DNA from: Winogradskyella costae
GTDB lineage: Bacteria > Bacteroidota > Bacteroidia > Flavobacteriales > Flavobacteriaceae
Length of the DNA stretch: 64,000 bases
Direction: 5' to 3'
Assembly (NCBI RefSeq): GCF_013403865.1
Contig: NZ_JABFDK010000001.1
Coordinates: forward strand, 1,054,001 to 1,118,000
The stretch's first letter is position 1; the number at the start of each line of letters is the position of its first letter. The notes beneath the pieces were generated by a model, which was not told the DNA's origin, searched no databases, and saw only the letters and a list, made by a program, of their open reading frames with translations. Shown one piece after another: positions 53,062 through 60,208 of the stretch. The translations under genes and the position numbers were made by a program.

Positions 53062-54336
53062 CTAATCGTTAAATTTCTTGAAAATTACACACGCATTCAC
53101 GTCACCAAAACCAAAACTTGCCTTCGCAATAATATCAAAATTGACATCCATTTTTTCTATTGGAATTTTATTTGAATCTACAAGCGCTTCAATTTCTGGG
53201 TGTAAATCTTCGCAATTAATATTTGGTGCTACAAACTGATTCTTCAGCTGAATAATACTTGCCACACATTCAATAGAGCCTGAAGCTGCTAAACAATGCC
53301 CAATCATAGATTTTGTAGAGTTTATATATGGAAAATCACTTCCCTTTCTTTCCAAAGCTTTAGACCAGTTTTCAATTTCTAAACTGTCTTTTGAGGTCGC
53401 TGTTAAATGTCCATTAATCACTTCAATTTCCTTTGCTGTAATTCCAGAGTTTTCAACTGCTTTTTTTATACAGCGTTGCACAGCTTCTGCGTTTGGTGCT
53501 GTTAGCGTACCTCCTTGTCGTTGACCACCAGAATTTACTTCACCTCCCAAAACCTCTGCATAAATTTTAGCGCCACGTTCTAAAGCACTTTCTAATGATT
53601 CAAGCAGTAAAGCTCCCGCTCCACTTCCTGGTACAAATCCGCTAGCTGTTGCGCTCATTGGTCTCGATCCTTCTTCTGGGCTTTCATTGTGTTTATAAGT
53701 CATAACACGCATAGCATCAAAGCCCCCCCAAATATAAGGACCATGATCACTACAGCTACCAACTAACATACGTTTGGCCTTTCCGTTTTGAATGCGTTCA
53801 TAACCCATTATTAACGCTTCGGTTCCTGTAGTGCAGGCTGAAGAATTTGTGGTTACTTGATTTCCTAAACCCAACATACCACTCAAATAAGCACTTACAC
53901 CACTTGCCATGGTTTGCAAAACTACTGTACTTCCTAAACGTCTTACATTACCATCGTCCACACCATAAATTGCCTCTCTAAATTTTTCAACGCCTGAGGT
54001 TGCTGCACCAAAAATTAAACCTGTATCATAATCTAATTGACTTTCAGAATCCATATCAAAACCGGCATCTTTCCAGGCATCAATACCTGCGATGCATCCA
54101 TATAAAATCCCTGAACTATTAAACCCTCTTAATTGTAAATCTGTAAAATATTGTGATTTTTTTTCGTCCGAAATTTGAGGAACACCACCAATCTGACATG
54201 AAAATTTAAAATCTTTTAAGTTATCATGACATGTGATTCCGGACGTACCTTCTTTTAAAGATTTTGTAAAATCTGGAACTCCAACTCCATTGGGTGCTAC
54301 AACTCCTAATCCTGTTATGACTACTCTATTTTTCAT
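53062..54336 (-). CDS. Beta-ketoacyl-ACP synthase (KAS II/FabF-like)
   Basis: A 424-residue thiolase-fold condensing enzyme. The catalytic Cys is in TNSSACTTGTEA (about residue 167), the first His in VINGHLTATSKDS (family NAHGTGT) and the second in SMIGHCLAASGS. The replaced glycines around the first His differ from housekeeping FabF, so this is a specialised synthase, perhaps with altered chain-length choice. It lies between the ACP and the dehydratase gene. Confidence 0.92.
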   Translation of the reverse strand: MKNRVVITGLGVVAPNGVGVPDFTKSLKEGTSGITCHDNLKDFKFSCQIGGVPQISDEKKSQYFTDLQLRGFNSSGILYGCIAGIDAWKDAGFDMDSESQLDYDTGLIFGAATSGVEKFREAIYGVDDGNVRRLGSTVVLQTMASGVSAYLSGMLGLGNQVTTNSSACTTGTEALIMGYERIQNGKAKRMLVGSCSDHGPYIWGGFDAMRVMTYKHNESPEEGSRPMSATASGFVPGSGAGALLLESLESALERGAKIYAEVLGGEVNSGGQRQGGTLTAPNAEAVQRCIKKAVENSGITAKEIEVINGHLTATSKDSLEIENWSKALERKGSDFPYINSTKSMIGHCLAASGSIECVASIIQLKNQFVAPNINCEDLHPEIEALVDSNKIPIEKMDVNFDIIAKASFGFGDVNACVIFKKFND

Positions 54337-54419
54337 CTTGTTTTAACCTTTCTAAAAGGGGAAAAATTTATAATTCTGAAAAGCTATCTGATTTTTGAAA
54401 GCTGACAACTCCGTATAAA

Positions 54420-54857
54420 TTAAACTTTAATCATTCCTGATATTGTACCTCTACAAACCAATTCTCCCTTTTCATTTAGCATCTTCACTTTACATTTTAA
54501 CTTATTAAAACGAAAGACTTCCTTTTCTGAAATTACAGTTACTTTTTCATTGGGCAAAACAGGCAAATAAAAATCCATTTGATGAGATGTTAAAGCTATT
54601 TGAGGTTTTCTAACTTCGCTTAATTCATCTTTTAATAAAAAAATACCCAAACATACCAAACCAATCTGCGCCATACATTCTGTAAGAATCACTCCTGGTG
54701 TTATTGGGTGATCTTTAAAATGGCCTTCGTAAAAACTTTCATCTTCTTTAAACCTGTAGTGACCTGTTATTCCATTTTCTGAAATAGCATCAATACCATC
54801 AACAAATAAGAATGGTGCTTGGTAAGGTAGCCGTTTTATGATGTCTTCCTTTATCAT
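54420..54857 (-). CDS. FabZ-like 3-hydroxyacyl-ACP dehydratase
   Basis: A 145-residue hotdog-fold protein. The catalytic His and Glu are in EGHFKDHPITPGVILTECMAQIG, the FabZ signature. It would dehydrate 3-hydroxyacyl-ACP intermediates. The first five codons after the type III PKS gene are tightly spaced (four-base gap), so the genes are one operon. No ketoreductase is in the cluster; a general FabG may serve. Confidence 0.9.
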   Translation of the reverse strand: MIKEDIIKRLPYQAPFLFVDGIDAISENGITGHYRFKEDESFYEGHFKDHPITPGVILTECMAQIGLVCLGIFLLKDELSEVRKPQIALTSHQMDFYLPVLPNEKVTVISEKEVFRFNKLKCKVKMLNEKGELVCRGTISGMIKV

Positions 54858-54861
54858 ATCA

Positions 54862-55914
54862 TTACCACTCTAACAAAATACGTTGTGCGGAAAAACCTGG
54901 CCCAAAACTTAGCATAATTCCTTTATCTCCTTTTGGTAAATCTCGATCCATAAAACGCTCTAAAACATAGAGAACAGTGGCACTACTCATATTACCAAAT
55001 AATCTTAAAACCTCTTTGGTATCATCTAAGTTTTTACCCAAAGCACCAAACAAATCTTCAACGGTTTGCACTATTTTTTTTCCACCAGGATGAAATATCA
55101 AATGATCAATATCTTCAATAGTTAAATTATTTCGTTCTAAAAACGGATGTATAATTTTTGGAAAATGATCTGCAATGGTTTGTGGTACAGATTGATCTAA
55201 AATCATTTGCAAGCCTGTGTTTTTCAATTTAAAACCCATCATGTGGTTGGCATCATAAAAATGATACATGGCTTCGTCTATGATTTCGGGTCCTTTTTCA
55301 TGATCATAAGATGATAGAATTACACTTGAACAGCCATCTCCAAAAATAGCTGCACTGACTATATTTACCATAGAAAAATCATTGAGCTGAAAAGTTGCAG
55401 TTGGCGCTTCTACTGCAATAACAACAGCTCTTTTATTTGGATTTGCTTTTAGAAAATTCTTAGCATAGATTATTCCTGAAACTCCTGCTGCGCATCCCAT
55501 TTCTGTCACTGGCAAACGAACAATGTCTTGTTTCATTTTTAAGCTATTTATTAAATAAGCATCCAACGACGGAATCATAATCCCTGTGCAACTTACTGTA
55601 ATAATATAGTCGATATCTGTAGGTTGTAAATTTGCTTTATCTAAAACTTTCTGTAAACTCGCTTCTGCTAATTTTATAGATTCTCTAATATAAATATCAT
55701 TTTTTTCCTCAAAAGAGGTACTTACAAAAACCTCTTCAGGATCCATAATAGAATACCGCTTATCTACCGCTGCATTTTCAAAAATCTTTAAGACTTTTCG
55801 TTTAAAACGTTCTTCTTGCCCATCTAACCATAACTCAACAAAGGGTAAAATATCTTTAGTTTCTCTGCTGTATTTTGGTAATTGTTTTGCTACTGCTGTT
55901 ATTTTTACTGCCAT
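54862..55914 (-). CDS. Type III polyketide synthase (chalcone-synthase-like)
   Basis: A 350-residue homodimeric ketosynthase that extends an acyl starter with malonyl-CoA and cyclises it. The triad is present: Cys141 in VTEMGCAAGVSG, His275 in FHPGGKK and Asn308 in LFGNMSSATVLYVLER. This family in bacteria makes alkylpyrones, alkylresorcinols or related phenolic lipids; the starter cannot be read from sequence. The cluster context (own ACP, KAS, dehydratase) suggests a starter built on the dedicated ACP. Confidence 0.93.
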   Translation of the reverse strand: MAVKITAVAKQLPKYSRETKDILPFVELWLDGQEERFKRKVLKIFENAAVDKRYSIMDPEEVFVSTSFEEKNDIYIRESIKLAEASLQKVLDKANLQPTDIDYIITVSCTGIMIPSLDAYLINSLKMKQDIVRLPVTEMGCAAGVSGIIYAKNFLKANPNKRAVVIAVEAPTATFQLNDFSMVNIVSAAIFGDGCSSVILSSYDHEKGPEIIDEAMYHFYDANHMMGFKLKNTGLQMILDQSVPQTIADHFPKIIHPFLERNNLTIEDIDHLIFHPGGKKIVQTVEDLFGALGKNLDDTKEVLRLFGNMSSATVLYVLERFMDRDLPKGDKGIMLSFGPGFSAQRILLEW

Positions 55915-55972
55915 ATATTTTCTATTAAAGGCGATTTTTATTTTTCGTTTTTAAACAAACCTGCATAAATAC

Positions 55973-56683
55973 TCAACTTCGAATAAGCCATTGATAACGA
56001 AAAGCCCATTGCCAACGAATCTCTGATTTTAGATGTAATGTATTAGAATATGTTTCCAAATCCTTTCGGCTAAACGCTCTTAAAATTGAAGTTAATCCGT
56101 CTTCAACTATCATATCGTTAGAAATTGTTAATCCTAATAATTGAAATAATCTATAAGCTATTTTACTACGCTGCAAATCGTTAACCACGATTCCTAAGTT
56201 AGCATTTGTTGAAAGACGTTTTAATAAACTTAAAATATCGTTATCCTTAAAATGATGCAAAAACAAGGTGGTTAAAGCGATATCAAACTCTAAAACTTCA
56301 AATTGATCTGAAAAAACATCAATGCTTTCAAAGCTTAATTCCGGAAAATCAGTTGACAATTCGTTGGCATAAGCAATAGCATCTGCATTAGCATCTATTC
56401 CAATTAATTTAAAGTTGTACTGATGCTTTCTTCCATAGTTTGCGACTAACCTTAAGATATCTCCATGACCACAACCTAAATCTATAATGGTGTAGATTTT
56501 ATCTTTAGGTTGATTTTTTAAAAGTTGAGCGATGCCATTTAGAGTTACCCGATTGCCACCCAACCATTTATTAATGTTACCGAGTTTATCCAAAGTATCC
56601 CGAAGCAATTCTCCCTTAAGAGAAAAATCGTCCATGATTTCGGTTTTGTTACTTCTTAATTTGGTATCTAAAAATAAGCTCAT
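55973..56683 (-). CDS. Class I SAM-dependent methyltransferase
   Basis: A 236-residue methyltransferase. The SAM-binding motif I is YTIIDLGCGHGDILRLVANYG, then LIGIDANADAIAYANE and FDIALTTLFLHHF. In this cluster it probably O- or C-methylates the polyketide. It overlaps the FAD oxidoreductase by four bases (ATGA), a sign of co-translation. Confidence 0.9.
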   Translation of the reverse strand: MSLFLDTKLRSNKTEIMDDFSLKGELLRDTLDKLGNINKWLGGNRVTLNGIAQLLKNQPKDKIYTIIDLGCGHGDILRLVANYGRKHQYNFKLIGIDANADAIAYANELSTDFPELSFESIDVFSDQFEVLEFDIALTTLFLHHFKDNDILSLLKRLSTNANLGIVVNDLQRSKIAYRLFQLLGLTISNDMIVEDGLTSILRAFSRKDLETYSNTLHLKSEIRWQWAFRYQWLIRS

Positions 56684-57813
56684 TTTATTTTCATAGGTTT
56701 ACCGTGTGTCATTTTAATAATCATTGGCATTAAAAACGGGAACCATCTCAATACCGTTAACAATTTTGGAGCCAACCAATCTTGTCTAAACAAATACGCA
56801 ATGCTATGTCCTGCTTTTAACCTTAGACCGAAAGTTTTCTTCCAACTTTTAGTGTATCGATTTTCTAGTGTTTTGCGCAATTCAATTTTTCCTTGAAGAT
56901 AATCAATAATCAATTCAGATGCTAATTGCGCACTTCTTATTGCCATTCCCATACCGTTTCCGCATAATGGATGAATCATACCCGCTGTATCTCCGCACAT
57001 TATGATATGGTTTTCTACAGGTTGTTTCGTTTCGAAGGAAATTTGACTAATGGTTATTGGCTTTTCAAATTGTGATATTGTAGTCTTAAAAAGTCTCTTT
57101 AATTCGGAATTTTTAAAAAGTACTTCTTCTTGAAATGTGGCAATGTCTTTGTAGGTTTTGAAAGCTTCAAAATTAGTAATGTAACATAAGTTAATATGGT
57201 TATTTTCTACTTTTGAAACACCACAGTAACCTCCTTTAAAATTATGTAATGCAACTTTATCCTCAGGAAAATCTCCTGAAACATGAATTTTAACTCCTAA
57301 ATATGGTGACTTCTTTTTAATGAATTTTCTGTTAAACTGAACATCTAAATTTGAGCGTTTGCCATATGCTCCAATAACTATTCTTGCTTGGAAAATTTGA
57401 TTCGTTTTTGTTTTAACTTGAAAGTTGTCCGCTTCAAAATTAACATCCACTACAGAATCTTGAAGTACAGAAACACCGTTTTTAATAGCTAATTGATACA
57501 GTTGAAAATCCATCTCATAGCGACTCATACCAAAACCACCAAGCGGTAAATTAGCTACAATCCTTTTATTGTTATGTGTGGTTAATTCGAAATTAGAAAT
57601 TTGTTTTGCACCGAATTCAAAAGGATTAAAACCCAAAAATTCTAAATAAGGCAATACTTCATTAGATACATACTCTCCGCAAACCTTATGTTTTGGATAC
57701 TCATTTTTTTCAATGAGTAAGACTTCTAATTTAGATTTCGCTAAATGAATTGCACTTGTTAATCCGGCTAATCCACCACCAATAACTATAACATCAAAGT
57801 GTTTTTTCTTCAT
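56680..57813 (-). CDS. FAD-dependent oxidoreductase (geranylgeranyl-reductase/hydroxylase-like)
   Basis: A 377-residue flavoprotein. The FAD-binding GGGLAGLTSAIHLAK is at residues 12-26, the GxGxxG-type fold with Glu in LLIEKNEYPKHKVCGEYVS, and the second motif CGDTAGMIHPLCGNGMGMAIRSA. It belongs to the group of FixC/geranylgeranyl-reductase and aromatic hydroxylase-like enzymes. Within this cluster it may hydroxylate or reduce the ring or chain of the polyketide. It is the first gene of the operon. Confidence 0.9.
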   Translation of the reverse strand: MKKKHFDVIVIGGGLAGLTSAIHLAKSKLEVLLIEKNEYPKHKVCGEYVSNEVLPYLEFLGFNPFEFGAKQISNFELTTHNNKRIVANLPLGGFGMSRYEMDFQLYQLAIKNGVSVLQDSVVDVNFEADNFQVKTKTNQIFQARIVIGAYGKRSNLDVQFNRKFIKKKSPYLGVKIHVSGDFPEDKVALHNFKGGYCGVSKVENNHINLCYITNFEAFKTYKDIATFQEEVLFKNSELKRLFKTTISQFEKPITISQISFETKQPVENHIIMCGDTAGMIHPLCGNGMGMAIRSAQLASELIIDYLQGKIELRKTLENRYTKSWKKTFGLRLKAGHSIAYLFRQDWLAPKLLTVLRWFPFLMPMIIKMTHGKPMKIK

Positions 57814-57858
57814 TGAATCTTTAAGTAGGGTATAACATTATTTGCTATGACATCTATC

Positions 57859-57874
57859 TTGTTAAGTTACATAA
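57859..57874 (-). promoter_or_regulatory. Shared upstream motif, copy 2 (PKS operon)
   Basis: TTGTTAAGTTACATAA on the plus strand, one mismatch to 52984-52999. It lies 46 bases upstream of the first gene of the operon. The common position suggests a regulator site for both transcription units. Confidence 0.5.
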
Positions 57875-57907
57875 GAATACAAAAAAAGAAAAATAGTTTA
57901 ACGTTTT

Positions 57908-58357
57908 CTATTCTATTTTAGTAATAGTAAACACGTCATCTCTAAATTGTATTGTATCACCGACCATTTTTGAAAGTAATAATTGTGCCATTGGTGTCGC
58001 CACCGAAATGGCATAAATTTTACAATCTTTTAAACTGATTTCACCTGCACTAATAGCTATAAAATAATTGGCTTTTGATGTGAACACCACACTGCCAAAT
58101 GCGACTCTTTGATGCTTTGATTCTATATTAATGTTCTGAAGAATTTCTTTTTGTTTTTCAATTTCAGCTAATTGATGACCGGCTTTCTCACGTTCTAACT
58201 GTAACATCGCTCTACCAGTTTCGTGCTTGTCTCCTGCACTACTTTTGGTTTCAGATTGCAATGAATTTTGGATGTCTGAAATCGTTGTTGTAACCGTTAA
58301 TAATCGGTTATTAATAAACTCTAAACAGGACTTATACAATTCTTCTTTTATATTCAT
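57908..58357 (-). CDS. GreA/GreB-like protein
   Basis: A 149-residue protein. The N-terminal part is a coiled coil (about 1-90, many Glu/Lys, with LQLEREKAGHQLAEIEKQKE), and the C-terminal part resembles the GreA C-terminal domain (GEISLKDCKIYAISVATPMAQLLLSKMVGDTIQF). GreA/GreB rescue stalled RNA polymerase. The two acidic residues needed at the coiled-coil tip are not obvious, so it may be a polymerase-binding factor of another kind. Databases often carry the misleading label '3-oxoacyl-ACP synthase' for such proteins; the sequence does not support that. It overlaps mtgA by four bases. Confidence 0.8.
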   Translation of the reverse strand: MNIKEELYKSCLEFINNRLLTVTTTISDIQNSLQSETKSSAGDKHETGRAMLQLEREKAGHQLAEIEKQKEILQNINIESKHQRVAFGSVVFTSKANYFIAISAGEISLKDCKIYAISVATPMAQLLLSKMVGDTIQFRDDVFTITKIE

Positions 58358-59037
58358 TCTTTAATCTTTAAGTCTAATTTTCCATAAAATCGCATCTGTT
58401 TTACAATCCACTGCTTTCGATTTTGTATATATACTGTTGCCGGATTTGCTCGATAATTTCTTGGGTTAGGTAATACTGAAACAATTGCTGCAGCTTCATA
58501 AGCATCTAAATTCGCTGCCGATTTCTTAAACCAATATCGTGATGCTGCTTCTGCACCATAAACCCCTGGACCCATCTCAATACTATTTAAATACACTTCG
58601 AGAATGCGTTCTTTGCTCCAGATCATTTCAATTAAAAATGTAAAATAGGTTTCTAAGCCTTTGCGTAACCAGCTACGATCTGGCCATAAAAACACATTTT
58701 TAGCTGTTTGTTGGCTTATAGTGCTTCCACCCTTAATACGCTTACCTTTTTTATTGTGTTCATACGCCTTTTCAATGGCTTCGACATCAAAACCGCTATG
58801 GTTTAAAAACTTTTGATCCTCACTACAAATAGCAGCTAACTGTAAGTTTTTAGCTATTTTATCTATTGACACCCAATCGTGTTTCCACATTTTAGAATCT
58901 TCATCACTTTCAGCATATCTAATAACCATTAAAGGTGTAAAAGGAACAGGAACGTATTTAAATAGAAATACGAAACCTATAGAAAGCGCAACAAACCATA
59001 AAAGGATTTTTATTAAAAACCGAAATAATTTTTTCAT
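58354..59037 (-). CDS. mtgA: Monofunctional biosynthetic peptidoglycan transglycosylase
   Basis: A 227-residue membrane-anchored glycosyltransferase (family GT51) that polymerises glycan strands from lipid II. One N-terminal membrane segment (LIKILLWFVALSIGFVFLF) precedes the catalytic region with AAICSEDQKFLNHSGFD, KGGSTISQQTAKNVFLWPDRSW, and ERILEVYLNSIEMGPGVYGAEAA. Essential Glu residues are in EDQKF and VYLNSIE. The start is ATG at 59037, four bases from the next gene stop. Confidence 0.94.
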   Translation of the reverse strand: MKKLFRFLIKILLWFVALSIGFVFLFKYVPVPFTPLMVIRYAESDEDSKMWKHDWVSIDKIAKNLQLAAICSEDQKFLNHSGFDVEAIEKAYEHNKKGKRIKGGSTISQQTAKNVFLWPDRSWLRKGLETYFTFLIEMIWSKERILEVYLNSIEMGPGVYGAEAASRYWFKKSAANLDAYEAAAIVSVLPNPRNYRANPATVYIQNRKQWIVKQMRFYGKLDLKIKE

Positions 59038-59040
59038 AAA

Positions 59041-60156
59041 TTAATCTAATAATTGAGCTAATTGGTTCCCAATGGTGCTACCGATTGCAATTCCCATTCC
59101 TCCTAAACGTACTCCGCAATACGTATTGTTTGATAATTGTTTTACTATCGCTTTTTTCTGCTTTCCGACTCCCATTATGCCACTCCAACGATGGTCTATT
59201 TCAAATTTAGTATTAGGTAAAATAGTTGTTTTTAACAAGTCGTCTAGTTTATTTTGAATGATTTGTGTTTCTCCAAATACCGTAGTTTCTTCAGTTTTAA
59301 AATCTAGATTTCGGCCTCCACCCAACAAGATTCTATTGTCTATATTTCTAAAATAATAATACCCTTCATCTAAATGAAATGTTCCTTCAATATGTAAATT
59401 ATCAATAGGTTTAGTAATTAAAACTTGTGCTCTTGCTGGTTGAACATCAGAGATATTTAATTGTTTAGCAAATCCGTTTGTAGCTATAAAAAGTTTCTGG
59501 GTTGAAAGCGTAAAATGATTCGTTTTTAATTTTACAGAATTTGAATCTTCTGAGAAGGTTTCAACAACACAATTATTCAATATTTTAATGCCTAAGGATT
59601 GCACTTTATACAATAGAGCATCCATCATTTTTCCTGTATCAATCTGGCCTTCAAATGAATTAAAACAGTATTGTGATTGTATATATTTAAATCCGAAATT
59701 ATTTTCTTTGAATGAGAATACCTCCTTATTAAATAAGGGCTGCAAAAGTTGATTAATGTATTCCTGCTTATTAAGACATAAATTATATAACCGTTCATCA
59801 GAATCTAAGAACAATTCATAACCTCCAAGATTTCTATAACTTATAGCGTCATCACCTACTGTTTTACGAAGTAATTGAAGTCCCTCAATTCGATTTTTAA
59901 TTAAGTCTAAAATTTCAATTTCCGAATGGTGGTTTAAATCATTTATAATTTCGCTTAAACTTCCAAAGCATGCAAAACCTGCATTTTTAGTACTCGCTCC
60001 TTGTGGAAGTATTCCTTTTTCAAGAATTAAAATCTTGGCGTTTGGAAATCGCTGTTTGAGTTGTAAGGCACAATTAAGACCAACAATGCCACTGCCAACA
60101 ATTGTATAATCGATGTCAGTTAACCAATTTTTTATTTCCCAATATGACACATTCAT
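59041..60156 (-). CDS. FAD-dependent (DAO-type) oxidoreductase
   Basis: A 371-residue flavoenzyme of the D-amino-acid-oxidase/glycine-oxidase fold. The FAD loop is YTIVGSGIVGLNCALQL; other motifs are GASTKNAGFACFG, the GGGRNLDF region and a C-terminal GVRLGGMGIAIGSTIG. Substrate unknown; amines or sarcosine-like compounds are typical. It is first in a unit with mtgA and the GreA-like gene. Confidence 0.88.
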   Translation of the reverse strand: MNVSYWEIKNWLTDIDYTIVGSGIVGLNCALQLKQRFPNAKILILEKGILPQGASTKNAGFACFGSLSEIINDLNHHSEIEILDLIKNRIEGLQLLRKTVGDDAISYRNLGGYELFLDSDERLYNLCLNKQEYINQLLQPLFNKEVFSFKENNFGFKYIQSQYCFNSFEGQIDTGKMMDALLYKVQSLGIKILNNCVVETFSEDSNSVKLKTNHFTLSTQKLFIATNGFAKQLNISDVQPARAQVLITKPIDNLHIEGTFHLDEGYYYFRNIDNRILLGGGRNLDFKTEETTVFGETQIIQNKLDDLLKTTILPNTKFEIDHRWSGIMGVGKQKKAIVKQLSNNTYCGVRLGGMGIAIGSTIGNQLAQLLD

Positions 60157-60162
60157 AGCATA

Positions 60163-60192
60163 AAAAAAGCTCCTAAAGTTAGGAGCTTTTTT
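60163..60192 (-). terminator. Bidirectional intrinsic terminator of the metalloprotease gene
   Basis: AGCTCCTAA pairs with TTAGGAGCT around a two-base loop; long A- and T-tracts flank the stem on both sides. Confidence 0.9.
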
Positions 60193-60208
60193 AAATATAA
60201 TTTAATGT

